In this document: positions 1 to 8,380 of the stretch, one piece after another
How the letters are laid out: the number at the start of each line of letters is the position of its first letter
Numbering within the stretch: the stretch's first letter is position 1
DNA from: Verrucomicrobiia bacterium
GTDB lineage: Bacteria > Verrucomicrobiota > Verrucomicrobiia > Opitutales > Opitutaceae
Reading direction: 5' to 3'
Assembly (NCBI GenBank): GCA_011525695.1
Contig: WYBX01000042.1
Span: forward strand, 1 to 64,000
DNA length: 64,000 nt
The notes under the pieces: model-generated
Told to the model about the DNA's origin: nothing
The model's database searches: none
What the model saw: the letters and a program-made list of their open reading frames with translations, nothing else
Program-made: the position numbers and the translations under genes

Positions 1-121
1 CGGCTCCTGTGCCTATGGTTAGTCTCGCTGAGAAACCACTGACTGGAGAGCCGGATGCGGGAAATCCGCCCGTCCGGTTCGGAGGGAGGGGTGGCGCTAA
101 CCCCGCCACTCCTACCCCTAT
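1..121 (+). mobile_element. 3' end of a group II intron (domains V and VI)
   Basis: Positions 48-81 form a 34-nt group II intron domain V: the 5' strand starts GAGCCGG and pairs with CCGGTTC, the catalytic AGC triad is at 49-51, and the terminal loop contains GAAA. Positions 82-121 form domain VI, a long helix (GGGGTGGCG at 88-96 against CGCCACTCC at 104-112) with an unpaired A at 114 lying seven bases before the predicted 3' splice site after CCCCTAT at 121. That spacing is what is expected for the branch-point adenosine. The intron-encoded reverse transcriptase and the 5' end lie upstream of the window. The exon resumes at about 122, downstream of the convergently oriented kduD gene. Confidence 0.75.
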
Positions 122-171
122 CAGGAAAGTCATCTGGACCGAGCAATCGGAATCATGGAATCAGAAATGGA

Positions 172-200
172 TTCATGGAGGGCCGGGCTCCGTCCCGGCC
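172..200 (+). repeat. dispersed hairpin, CTCCGT-loop family (copy 1)
   Basis: TTCATGGAG is followed by a 7-bp stem GGCCGGG/CCCGGCC around the loop CTCCGT. It is the same architecture as copies near 9.3, 50.5, 55.1 and 60.7 kb, and lies 3' of kduD. Confidence 0.8.
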
Positions 201-220
201 GGACGGATAATCCATCCGCC

Positions 221-982
221 TCAGCGGGCCAGCCAGCCGCCATCGACGGCAAGGGTGTAGCCGTTGACGTAATCGGAAGCCGGTGACGCGAGAAACACGG
301 CCGCACCCTGCAGATCCTCGGGCAGGCCCCAGCGACCGGCGGGAATCCGCCCAAGAATCGCCGCGCTCCGTTCGGCATCGGCCCGCAGCGGAGCGGTGTT
401 GTCCGTCGCCATGTAACCGGGGGCGATCGCATTCACATTGATGGAATGGCTTGCGAGTTCGCAGGCCATCAACCGCGTCAGCCCCTGGACCGCGCTTTTC
501 GACGCGGTGTACGACGGCACGCGGACACCGCCCTGGAACGAGAGCATCGAGGCGATGTTGATGATTTTACCGGGCGCCTTGCGCGCAATCAAGTCGCGGA
601 CGAACAGCTGGCTGAGAAAGAACACCGCATCGATGTTGATGCCCATCACCTCGTCCCAGTCCTTCTCGGTGAACTTGGTGAAATCCTCGCGCCGGATGAT
701 GCCCGCGCAATTCACGAGGATATCAAGCGCGGGAAACCGGTTCTTCGCCTCGGCGAGGATGCCAGGCAGCGAGGCGCGGTCGGCCAGATTGGCCTGAATC
801 GTGAGGCATTGCCGTCCGATGCTCGTGACGCGCGACTCCGTCTCGGCCGACGGGAGCAGGTCGACGGCGACGATATTGGCGCCGGCCTCCGCGAGCCCGA
901 GGGCCATGCCCTGGCCAAGTCCCCGCGAGGCGCCGGTGACGATGGCAGTTTTCCCATCCAGTTTGAAGCGGTCGATGATCAT
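221..982 (-). CDS. kduD: 2-dehydro-3-deoxy-D-gluconate 5-dehydrogenase KduD (SDR family)
   Basis: Short-chain dehydrogenase of 253 residues, the usual KduD length. It shows the Rossmann motif TGASRGLG (residues 16-23), the NCAG strand motif and the YTASK catalytic Tyr/Lys signature. KduD interconverts 2,5-diketo-3-deoxygluconate and 2-keto-3-deoxygluconate with NAD(H) in the cytoplasm, in the pathway from unsaturated uronates released by pectin lyases. It lies 99 bp downstream of kduI on the same strand, which supports KduD over another SDR. The start at 982 was chosen because the protein then begins directly at the family N-terminus; no clear Shine-Dalgarno is visible there. Longer frames upstream look non-coding. 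Confidence 0.85.
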   Translation of the reverse strand: MIIDRFKLDGKTAIVTGASRGLGQGMALGLAEAGANIVAVDLLPSAETESRVTSIGRQCLTIQANLADRASLPGILAEAKNRFPALDILVNCAGIIRREDFTKFTEKDWDEVMGINIDAVFFLSQLFVRDLIARKAPGKIINIASMLSFQGGVRVPSYTASKSAVQGLTRLMACELASHSINVNAIAPGYMATDNTAPLRADAERSAAILGRIPAGRWGLPEDLQGAAVFLASPASDYVNGYTLAVDGGWLAR

Positions 983-1081
983 AGGAGGATTGATTTCGGC
1001 ACGGGGGAGCGCATGCCGGGACCCTGGCGTCGGGTTGGTACATGCGGGTCGGCACGCGCCCGCCGGCTGCGACAAGGTTCG

Positions 1082-1906
1082 TTATTGCAGGGTTGCAAGT
1101 GACACGGCGTCCATGTCGGAAAACACCTGGTTGTCGCCGCCCATGGCCCAGACGAACCGGTAGGCACCGGTACCTGCACCGCAGTGAATCGACCACGCGG
1201 GCGAAAGGATCACCTCGCGGTCACGGACCACCAGGTGGCGGGTCGCGGCGGGTTCGCCCATGAAGTGGAAGACGACGTTATCGGCGACGTCGAAGTAGAG
1301 ATAGATTTCAGTCCGGCGGCTGTGGGTGTGCGGCGGCATCGTGTTCCAGACGCTGCCGGGTTCGAACTCGGTGAAGCCCATCACGAGCTGGCAGCTCTTC
1401 ACGCCGTCGGGATGAATGAGTTTGTTGATCCGGCGGCGGTTGGCCTTTGCGGGATCGCCGATTGGATCCGTGCGCACGTCGGCGCGGCGGACCACGGCGG
1501 TCGGATGTTTGGTGTGCGCCGGTGTGCTGATGAAGAAGAACTGGGCCTGGCCGCCGGCGGCAGTCTCGAAGCTCACGTCCTTTTCGCCGCGTCCGATGTA
1601 AAGGCAGTCCAGCGTGCCCAGCTCATGGAGCGTGCCGCCGACCCGGATTTTGCCCGGTCCGCCGACATTGAGGATGCCGATTTCACGACGCTCGAGGAAG
1701 TAGGCGGTGCCCGTTTCCTTCGCATCGGGGAGCGCGAGGGGGGCGCCGGTCGGCACGGCGGCGCCGGTGATCATGCGATCCAGATCCGTGTAGTGAGCCG
1801 TGATTGCGCCGGGCTGGAACAGCCCGCTGATCAGGAACCGGGAGCGAAGCTCGGCGGTGGACAGCGTGTTGGTCGCCTCGGGCGACGGAAAGTAATGAAG
1901 TTTCAT
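1082..1906 (-). CDS. kduI: 5-dehydro-4-deoxy-D-glucuronate isomerase KduI
   Basis: Cupin-fold isomerase of 274 residues (family about 278). The metal-binding segment HTHSRRTE is present, as is the later His in WSIHCGAG, matching the His/His/Glu/His zinc site of KduI. It converts 4-deoxy-L-threo-5-hexosulose uronate to 2,5-diketo-3-deoxygluconate, the substrate of the adjacent KduD. The two genes run in the same direction and probably form an operon for growth on pectin or other polyuronides. The ATG at 1906 starts the characteristic MKLHYFPSP N-terminus. Confidence 0.93.
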   Translation of the reverse strand: MKLHYFPSPEATNTLSTAELRSRFLISGLFQPGAITAHYTDLDRMITGAAVPTGAPLALPDAKETGTAYFLERREIGILNVGGPGKIRVGGTLHELGTLDCLYIGRGEKDVSFETAAGGQAQFFFISTPAHTKHPTAVVRRADVRTDPIGDPAKANRRRINKLIHPDGVKSCQLVMGFTEFEPGSVWNTMPPHTHSRRTEIYLYFDVADNVVFHFMGEPAATRHLVVRDREVILSPAWSIHCGAGTGAYRFVWAMGGDNQVFSDMDAVSLATLQ

Positions 1907-1994
1907 GCCGGTATTCGCATCCAGCGTGGGGCAGCGAGGGCCCGACGACAAGCTGGGATGCTAAGGTTGGTCTCCTGGGCAACGAGTTTTCGAT

Positions 1995-2933
1995 TCAGGA
2001 CAGTACTCCATGCCTCAGCAGCCGGAGCGCGGCGGCTTCCACTTCTGCGACGGTAATGTCGGTCAGGCTCGAGCCGCGGCGAATGACCTGCACGTTCGGC
2101 GCCGGTGGCGCCCAGATCGCTGGATCCGTCGGGCCAAACAGGAGGATGCAGGGAACTCCGGTGGCTGCCGCCAGGTGGCTGATGCCGGAATCGTGACCGA
2201 TGAACAGCCGGGCGTCGGAAAATGCGGAGATCAGCGCTTCGAGCGGCCAGAGATGCGCCTGCAGGCCCGTATCCGCCAAGCTTTGCGTCGCCGCGACGTC
2301 GGCCTCGCCGGTCACAATCAGCAACTCACGGTTGGGCACAACGCCGCCGAGTGCGGTGCACAGCGCCTGCCAGCTCTCGAGCGGCCAGTTCTTCCGGGCA
2401 GAACCGCTGCCCGGATGAATCGCGACCGCGCCAGGTCGAAGTCCGGAGTGCGAAGTCGATTCGATTGGGAGCGGGAGTGATGCCGTGCTGTGGGATAGCG
2501 GCTCGAGCGGATGGATGAAGGTATTCACCTTGATTCCGAGTTCCTCGAGCGGTGCAGCGTAATGTGAGGCCGCGAGTCCCTGCCCGGGCAGTGCCGTCGT
2601 GCTGAGAAACAACTGGCTGGCGCGCAGCGGGAATCGCCGTCGCAGCTCACCGTCCGGATCCGGCCAGTAGTTCAGGATGAGATCGAAGTGCTCGAGCCAT
2701 TCTGCCAGTGCCGCGGGCAGCGGTGTCGCGCCGAAGAGCGGGTGCCAGCGCGCTTCGTGCTGCGAATGCACGGCATCAATGATCCCGCGCCGGCTCGCCA
2801 GCGCGGCAGCCGTGGCGTTGCCGATCAGTTCAATGCATGCCTTTGGCCATCGCCGGCGCAGCGCGGCCAGCGCTGGCAGCGTCACCAGGAAATCACCCAG
2901 CGCACCGCCTCTAAGGACGAGAATTCGCTGCAT
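1995..2933 (-). CDS. glycosyltransferase family 9 (heptosyltransferase-like)
   Basis: 312 residues with the GT9 (WaaC/WaaF-type) pattern: an N-terminal GALGDFLVTLPALAALR nucleotide-sugar domain, the mid-protein IHPGSGSARKNWP motif, and the C-terminal segment FIGHDSGISHLAAATGVP with GPTDPAIWAP. Members transfer heptose or related sugars from ADP-sugars to the LPS inner core at the inner face of the cytoplasmic membrane. The true acceptor cannot be told from sequence. The start lies inside the 3' end of the upstream DUF3108 gene (23-nt overlap), which suggests translational coupling. Confidence 0.85.
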   Translation of the reverse strand: MQRILVLRGGALGDFLVTLPALAALRRRWPKACIELIGNATAAALASRRGIIDAVHSQHEARWHPLFGATPLPAALAEWLEHFDLILNYWPDPDGELRRRFPLRASQLFLSTTALPGQGLAASHYAAPLEELGIKVNTFIHPLEPLSHSTASLPLPIESTSHSGLRPGAVAIHPGSGSARKNWPLESWQALCTALGGVVPNRELLIVTGEADVAATQSLADTGLQAHLWPLEALISAFSDARLFIGHDSGISHLAAATGVPCILLFGPTDPAIWAPPAPNVQVIRRGSSLTDITVAEVEAAALRLLRHGVLS

Positions 2934-3774
2934 CCGATGCTCCCGGGCCCGCCGGGTGAGCTTGCTCCACGGCGGCCGCCGGCGGCTGGTAGGCCTCGAG
3001 CGTCGCGGTGCCGGTGCCGATCTTGAACTCGACCTCGAACTTCACGGGCAGCCGGTGGCTGTCCTGCGCGATCCAGACCCGCACGGTGCTGCCCCGGCGG
3101 AACATCCCCTTGGGTGGCGTCTTCTCCATCCGCGGTTCGAGCACCAGCGTCTTGAAGGTTCCCACCGGAGTGCGGACGTCCTCGTAATGCAGGGCGTGGA
3201 GCGTCAGTTCATAAAAATCATCATCGAACAGCACCAGCGCGTCGCGCTTTTCTCCGGGTTTCAGATCCCAAGTCCGCGTCTGCAGCAATCCCATCATCAG
3301 ATCGGTTGGGTTCCCCGGCGGGATCTCGAGCGACCGCGGCGGCTGCGCAGGAACGATGCTGCTGTAGACGGCCTCGCGGGTGGCATGGTCAAACGTGACG
3401 GTGTGGTCCGCCTCCTTCTTTCGCGTCCGGGACTTCTCGTGGAGCGAGACGATCCGGCCGGTCGCGACATCGAAGAGCGAGTCCGATTGCGCCTGGAAGG
3501 GCAGCAGCAGTCGCGCCAGACCGCGGGTGTTCGTGCTGGCGGTGACGAGCAGCTGGCCCGGGTTTCCCGGCGGAGTCACGCCGTCGATCTTGATTTCGCC
3601 GGCGCCGGGAAGGACCGCCCATGCCACCCGATACGTAAGGTGCTCTCCCGGCTGGAGTGGCAGCGACCAGGCCGCCTCAGCCGGCGGCAGGAGGGCGGCC
3701 AGCAGCAGGCCGGGAATTAGCCAGCGGGCGCGGTGGCACGATGGCTGGCAGGAACGGAAGGAGGGCAATGGCAT
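2911..3774 (-). CDS. DUF3108-domain exported protein
   Basis: 287 residues. A basic N-terminus and hydrophobic stretch (WLIPGLLLAALLPPAEA) form a signal peptide, followed by a region like DUF3108: LQPGEHLTYRVAWAVLPGAGE near the start and VGTFKTLVLEPRME plus VRVWIAQDSHRLPVKFEVE near the end. DUF3108 proteins are periplasmic or outer-membrane associated beta proteins of unknown role. I chose the ATG at 3774 because it places the signal peptide at the N-terminus; the frame stays open upstream but looks like leader. It overlaps the GT9 gene, suggesting a shared envelope role. Confidence 0.75.
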   Translation of the reverse strand: MPLPSFRSCQPSCHRARWLIPGLLLAALLPPAEAAWSLPLQPGEHLTYRVAWAVLPGAGEIKIDGVTPPGNPGQLLVTASTNTRGLARLLLPFQAQSDSLFDVATGRIVSLHEKSRTRKKEADHTVTFDHATREAVYSSIVPAQPPRSLEIPPGNPTDLMMGLLQTRTWDLKPGEKRDALVLFDDDFYELTLHALHYEDVRTPVGTFKTLVLEPRMEKTPPKGMFRRGSTVRVWIAQDSHRLPVKFEVEFKIGTGTATLEAYQPPAAAVEQAHPAGPGASDAANSRP

Positions 3775-3993
3775 GTCCGGTTCGAAGGTGTCGTGATGCT
3801 GTCGGGCATCAAATCCAAGTTCGATTTCTTTTGCGGTGAGGCCATCGCGGTCCTCCTCGGCTGGCCTACGGCGGGCAGCCCGCCAGGCGACCAGGTTGCG
3901 CGCATACCGAACGTCAGAAGCCATTAAGCAATGCGTCGAACGGGCAAGACTGCGCCGCTACGGATGCTTGGTTGCGCAAGGGGAGCCGCAGCG

Positions 3994-4026
3994 ATTTCGG
4001 GCGCAGGCAAGACTGCGTCCCTGCGG
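3994..4026 (+). repeat. GCGCAGGCAAGACTGCGC hairpin family, copy
   Basis: GGGCGCAG, loop GCAAGA, CTGCGTCC, then CTGCGG. A partial copy lies at about 3944-3966. Further copies occur at 42429-42458 and, in reverse, at 50366-50464. Confidence 0.6.
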
Positions 4027-4252
4027 CTCCACATCAGATTTCTGAACGCCCTCATGGCGATGGGATGCATTCTGAAACGAAATGGACGCGGCGAACGCGC
4101 CGGATCCGCATCTCGCTGGAAACGCACTCCTCCGGGCATCGTGAAATCGGTCAGCGTGAAAGCGTTCATCGTGAAATTGGGAACGCCGACTCGGATTGCA
4201 GATTCTCAGATGACCGATTTTCAGATTTCACGATTCAAGTTTCGAATACTCC

Positions 4253-4370
4253 TCCTGGAGAGACGACCTCCGCGTCGTCCGAAATGCGAAACGGCATTGA
4301 ACGCGGCGCGGGCGCCGCATCCCCAACGAACGGGTAATGCACGGATTCATGGAGGGCCGAAGGCCCGCTT
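4253..4370 (+). repeat. two hairpins of the CTCC-loop family and related form
   Basis: Copy at 4255-4280: CTGGAG then GACGAC/GTCGTC stem with loop CTCCGC. A variant at 4344-4366 has the same ATTCATGGAG leader but a GGGCC/GGCCC stem with loop GAA. Confidence 0.6.
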
Positions 4371-4563
4371 CATCCCAGCCTGGGCCAACGGCCCAGGATT
4401 CCGCATCGAAAGAATCTCAGGGCTGAAGGCCCGATTCATCGATCCGAGCATCCGGATGGATCTGGCTTTCAGCCCTCGATGACGTTCGACTCGCTCACCT
4501 GGCGAGGCAGGCCAGCTCAACCTCGGGCCCTCCGTAACTTTGCTGCGTTGGCCAAGCCGGCGC

Positions 4564-5232
4564 TCACAACCGGCGCAGCTGGATGTTCCGGATCGCCGCG
4601 CGCGTCAGATACGTGGCGACGCCGAGCGGGAGCGACTTGTGGATCTCGCCTGGCCGCAGCCCGAAGGTGCGGCCGGCGCGGGTCACGTCGACCTGCTGCC
4701 GGTTGTCGATCCAGGCCTCGATCTTCTCCTCCGTCACTCGGACCCGGATACGGTACCAGCGTTCGTCCTCCAGATGGAGCCCGTCGGTCGTCTCGTTTTC
4801 CGAGGCATCGAGCCCATCGATGCTCGACAGTCCGACGACCATTCCTCCCCAGCCGCCGACGATGAACGTGCACGCGGCCTCGCCGACCGGAAAGGTCAGT
4901 CCGCAGAAGAAGTCGCCGCCTTCCAGCCGCATGGCCTCGAGGCTGAGCTCGTAATTGGTGCGGGGCGGCGGTTCGTCGCGCGCCCAGCGAAATCCGGAGA
5001 GGGTCGTGCCGGACTCGATGATGATGGCGCCGGGGCCCTCGCGAAACGACGGAACAACGCGGACCCTGCCGTCGCCTTCGAACCGCGACTGCGCCCATCC
5101 AGCCAGCGAACGGTCATCGAAAAGGGTCTCCGTCCCAGTGGCCGGGGCGGCGATCGCCGGGCCGGCGCCCAGCAGCAGCAAGAGCGCGAACACCGGCAGC
5201 GCGGATGAAATGGAGCCGCGCTGCGACCCCAT
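4564..5232 (-). CDS. DUF1080 (3-keto-disaccharide hydrolase-like) exported protein
   Basis: 222 residues. A signal peptide (ALPVFALLLLLGAGPAIA) is followed by TLFDDRSLAGWAQ, the typical opening of DUF1080 concanavalin-like jelly-roll domains, and by beta-rich sequence ending LTRAAIRNIQLRRL, the usual family ending. Such proteins are abundant in Verrucomicrobiota and Planctomycetota and are linked to glycan degradation; recent family naming is 3-keto-disaccharide hydrolase. The substrate is not predictable. The ATG at 5232 was chosen because it sits directly before the signal peptide. It lies just downstream of the oxidoreductase at 5318 on the same strand, a frequent pairing. Confidence 0.7.
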   Translation of the reverse strand: MGSQRGSISSALPVFALLLLLGAGPAIAAPATGTETLFDDRSLAGWAQSRFEGDGRVRVVPSFREGPGAIIIESGTTLSGFRWARDEPPPRTNYELSLEAMRLEGGDFFCGLTFPVGEAACTFIVGGWGGMVVGLSSIDGLDASENETTDGLHLEDERWYRIRVRVTEEKIEAWIDNRQQVDVTRAGRTFGLRPGEIHKSLPLGVATYLTRAAIRNIQLRRL

Positions 5233-5317
5233 TCTCGGTCGGACGAGTAACCGCGAAGCACGCCAAGGAACGCGAAGGTCGTATGTTCTGGGTCTCACGT
5301 CTGAAACGGCGCTTCGG

Positions 5318-6682
5318 TTACACCTTCCAGCCGCCACGATAACGGTCGCGCGTGAGCCACTTTGAGCTGCCGCCGCGGGCGAAGCGGTGGCGCACGGGAT
5401 CCCAGCGGGCGTTGGCACCGTAATGGTATGCAAAATTCATCACGTGGCAGGCGATGACCGAGCTGGCGCCGATCTCGACGTCGCAAATCGGGCGCTGCCG
5501 CGTGCGCACGCAATCGAGGAAGTCCTGGAAGTGGTTTTTGCTGTGGTAGAGCTTGACCTTGGCATCGGCCAGGAACTCGCGCTCGGTCAGCGTGACCTCG
5601 CGTTCCATCGAAGTGCCGGTGTCGACCTCCTTGTCCCAGAACCGGTGCACGGTCTTTCCCGCCTGAATCAATTCGAACTTGCCGCGGTTCACATGGCACT
5701 CGCCCTCGGTGCCATAGAAGGACACCCCGCGGCCGCGAACGTGGGTGAGCAGGGTGCCGTCGGGATAGACCAGCTGCGCGCCGCGCTTCGCGTTAGCCCA
5801 GTCCTGCGGGGCGCGCACTTCCACCGGTCCCCGGCCATCCTGTCCGAGCGCCCACTGGGCAATGTCGATATGATGCGCCCCCCAATCCGTGATCCGGCCG
5901 CCGCCAAACTCCCAGGTCTGCCGCCACTCGGGAAAGTGGGTATGGATGCCGCGGGGGCTGAGCACCGGGCTGTAACCAACCAGCGGTCCCGGTCCGCACC
6001 ACCGATCCCAATCGAGCCCCGGCTCCAGCTCCTCGGTGGGCTCGGCATAGGGCCGGGCGGGATCACCGAAGGACACATGGACTGAATTGATGCGGCCGAG
6101 CACCCCATTGCGGACGAGTTCGGCTGCGACCCGGAATTCGCTGGAGGAGCGCTGCTGTGAACCGACTTGGAAGACGCGGTCGGTCCGGCGAACCGCCTTC
6201 ACGAGTTCGACCGCCTCGTGGACGTTGTAGGTCAGCGGCTTTTCGCAGTAGACGTCCTTGCCGGCCTTCACGGCAGCGCTTGCGACGAAGGCGTGCCAGT
6301 GATCCGGCGTGGCGATGATGACCGCGTCGATGTCGGACCGGGCGAGCAGTTCGCGGAAGTCATTGTAGGCCTCGCAAGCGCGGTAGCCGGCGCCGGCCTG
6401 CTCCGAGTAGGCCTCGTCGACCTTCTTCCTGGCGTCCTCGCGGCGGGTCGTGTCGACATCGCAGACGGCGAGGACCTGCACATCATCGCGGGCAAGACAG
6501 TTGCGAAGATGAGAGCGCATCTGCCGGCCCATCCCGATGCAGCCGATCGTGAGCCGCTGGCTGGGGGCGGCGGTCTGCGACCGGAGTCTTGGAAGGATCA
6601 ACGGGCCGGCCACAAGGAGCGCAGAGGTTTTAAGGAACTGTCGGCGGCGCAGAGACGCGTGAGGCAGCGGGGAGGGAAACAT
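5318..6682 (-). CDS. Gfo/Idh/MocA-family oxidoreductase with Tat signal
   Basis: 454 residues. The N-terminus has a twin-arginine motif SLRRRQFLKTSA followed by a hydrophobic stretch, so export by the Tat system is likely. The mature part begins RLTIGCIGMGRQ, the Rossmann dinucleotide motif, and has the EKPL motif (in VYCEKPLTYNVHEAVEL) of the Gfo/Idh/MocA fold, then the substrate domain with GGGRITDWGAHHIDIAQWAL. These are NAD(P)-dependent sugar or inositol dehydrogenases, probably with a tightly bound cofactor when periplasmic. Pairing with the DUF1080 gene suggests extracytoplasmic carbohydrate modification. Substrate unknown. Confidence 0.82.
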   Translation of the reverse strand: MFPSPLPHASLRRRQFLKTSALLVAGPLILPRLRSQTAAPSQRLTIGCIGMGRQMRSHLRNCLARDDVQVLAVCDVDTTRREDARKKVDEAYSEQAGAGYRACEAYNDFRELLARSDIDAVIIATPDHWHAFVASAAVKAGKDVYCEKPLTYNVHEAVELVKAVRRTDRVFQVGSQQRSSSEFRVAAELVRNGVLGRINSVHVSFGDPARPYAEPTEELEPGLDWDRWCGPGPLVGYSPVLSPRGIHTHFPEWRQTWEFGGGRITDWGAHHIDIAQWALGQDGRGPVEVRAPQDWANAKRGAQLVYPDGTLLTHVRGRGVSFYGTEGECHVNRGKFELIQAGKTVHRFWDKEVDTGTSMEREVTLTEREFLADAKVKLYHSKNHFQDFLDCVRTRQRPICDVEIGASSVIACHVMNFAYHYGANARWDPVRHRFARGGSSKWLTRDRYRGGWKV

Positions 6683-6867
6683 GAGGGCATCGGTAAAACC
6701 GGAACCTCGCATCCTGGGCAATCGCGAAGCGGCGCGAAGATTTCGGCCGCCCTGAGTGGCAACAGGCTGTAGAGCCTGGATCGCAATCGATGGCGACGAA
6801 GCAGGTGGCCATGCGGCAGCGCACAGCAACTTCCCGGCTACTTGCCATCGCAATCCACCCCGCCACA

Positions 6868-6957
6868 AGAAAAAATGCCGAAGGCAAAATAGCAGCGTGT
6901 TGCCACCTTCCTTCCTCCCGACCCGTACAGTCGGAAGCCAAGTCCTGCACGCTGCTA
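6868..6957 (-). terminator. TAG-type 3'-end element with terminator, after the NCS2 permease gene
   Basis: Read on the minus strand the element starts with the permease stop codon TAG. TAGCAGCGTG (6948-6957) pairs with CACGCTGCTA (6890-6899) as perfect 10-bp arms. A small hairpin GCC-TTC-GGC and a T-run at 6868-6882 follow, like an intrinsic terminator. It aligns along its length with the element at 20388-20481. Confidence 0.7.
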
Positions 6958-8292
6958 AGCCCGGAACGGCCAGAATTTGAAGAAGGAGAGGAAGAAGATC
7001 AGCGCCATCAGGTATCCTGTCAGGCTCAGCCGCCGGCGCTGGCGGAGCGCCAGCGCCAGCAAGGCCGCGGCGATGAGTCCGAGCCCGATTCCCTCGGCGA
7101 TGCTGAATGTCAGCGGTATCGCGAGGATCGTCAGGACCGCGGGCGCCGCCACGCTGAAGTCGCGCAGATCGAACTCCGTGATCGACTGCATCATGAACAC
7201 GCCGACCACGACCAGCGCGGGAGCGGTCGCGGCGGCGGGGATCGCCAGAATCAACGGCGTGAAGAACAAGGCGATCAGCATCAGCGCAGCCGTGGTCATG
7301 GTGGTCAGCCCGGTGCGTCCACCCGCTTCCACGCCCGCGGTCGATTCAATGTAGCTGACCACGGTCGAGGTCCCCGCGAGCGCGCTCAGGATGGTGGCGA
7401 TTGAATCGGCCAGCAGCGCCCGGCCGGCCTTCGGCAGCGAGCCGTCCGGCCGCAGGAAACCCGCCCGTTTCGTCACACCGATGAGCGTGCCGAGGTTGTC
7501 GAACATGTCCACGAGCAGGAGCGTGAGAATCAACGGCAGCGCCAGCATGATGGCATTCGAGGTGGTCATGAACCGGAACGTGAGTTCGAGAAAGACCGGT
7601 GCGGGGGAGGCGGGCAGCGAGACCAGGACCTCCGGCAGCTGGGTGACGGTCTGGTTGCCTCCCACCGGCACGAAGATCCCGGCCAGGGTGGTGAGCAGGA
7701 TGCCGGCGATGATTGCGCCGGGCAGCCGGCGCGCGATCAGGACGATGGTGAGTGCGAGCCCGCCCAGGCAGAGCGCGACCCGGGGCGAGGAAAAATCGCC
7801 CGGCGCCACGAATGTGTCCGGGTGTGCGACGATGATTCCGCCGTTCTTCAGCCCGATGAACGCAATGAACAGCCCGATCCCGCACGTGACGGCGATTTTC
7901 AAATCGGGTGGAATCGCGGCGATGATCTTTTCCCGGATCCCGGTGATGGTGAGGAGCAGGAAGAGGATGCCATTGACGAAGACCATGCCGAGCGCCTCCT
8001 CCCACGGCACGCCGCGACCCAGGCAAATCGTGAAGGTGAAGAAGGCGTTGATCCCCATGCCTGGGGCGAGCGCGATCGGATAATTGGTGAGCGCCGCCAT
8101 GAGGGCGGTGGAAATCGCGGCGGTGAGCGCGGTGACGGTGACGAGTGCGGGTTTGTCCATCCCCGTCTGCGCGAGGATGTCGGGGTTCACGGCGAGGATG
8201 TACGCCATCGCGGCGAAGGTCGTGAGCCCAGCCTGCAACTCTCGGCCGATGGTGGTCTGGTGCTCGGCCAGCCGGAAGATGCGGTTCAGCAT
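6955..8292 (-). CDS. NCS2-family nucleobase permease (AzgA/PbuG type)
   Basis: 445 residues, multi-spanning membrane protein. It opens with FRLAEHQTTIGRELQAGLTTF and contains AYILAVNPDIL, ALAPGMGINAFF, the AzgA-branch segment of NCS2 transporters that import hypoxanthine, guanine or adenine by proton symport. Length is typical of the AzgA branch. It is divergently transcribed from the amidohydrolase at 8381, with 88 bp between the starts. Its stop codon TAG is the first three bases of a recurrent 3' element. Confidence 0.85.
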   Translation of the reverse strand: MLNRIFRLAEHQTTIGRELQAGLTTFAAMAYILAVNPDILAQTGMDKPALVTVTALTAAISTALMAALTNYPIALAPGMGINAFFTFTICLGRGVPWEEALGMVFVNGILFLLLTITGIREKIIAAIPPDLKIAVTCGIGLFIAFIGLKNGGIIVAHPDTFVAPGDFSSPRVALCLGGLALTIVLIARRLPGAIIAGILLTTLAGIFVPVGGNQTVTQLPEVLVSLPASPAPVFLELTFRFMTTSNAIMLALPLILTLLLVDMFDNLGTLIGVTKRAGFLRPDGSLPKAGRALLADSIATILSALAGTSTVVSYIESTAGVEAGGRTGLTTMTTAALMLIALFFTPLILAIPAAATAPALVVVGVFMMQSITEFDLRDFSVAAPAVLTILAIPLTFSIAEGIGLGLIAAALLALALRQRRRLSLTGYLMALIFFLSFFKFWPFRA

Positions 8293-8380
8293 GGAAAATC
8301 GTCTCGTTCTCGGAGGGGTTCTGGTTCTCCTTGAAACGCCGCCGACGAGAAAGCCATCTGCCGGCGGGAACGAGCCATAA

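Larger units (their letters stand above)
3775..4563. other. intergenic region with several repeat elements
   Basis: No convincing gene in these 789 bases. It holds hairpins of two dispersed families (about 3944-4026, and 4253-4370), a copy of a longer tail GAAATGCGAAACGGCATTGA followed by a GC-rich hairpin at 4281-4317 that recurs after 50696, and diverged pieces ending at about 4485. Three GTGAAA.C.G.TC-like phrases at about 4138-4180 look like degenerate short direct repeats. Confidence 0.6.

Noticed and set aside
9..260. Open frame crossing the intron end and first hairpin
   Set aside because: It runs through domain V/VI and a dispersed hairpin; these structured RNA/DNA elements explain the sequence better than a protein.
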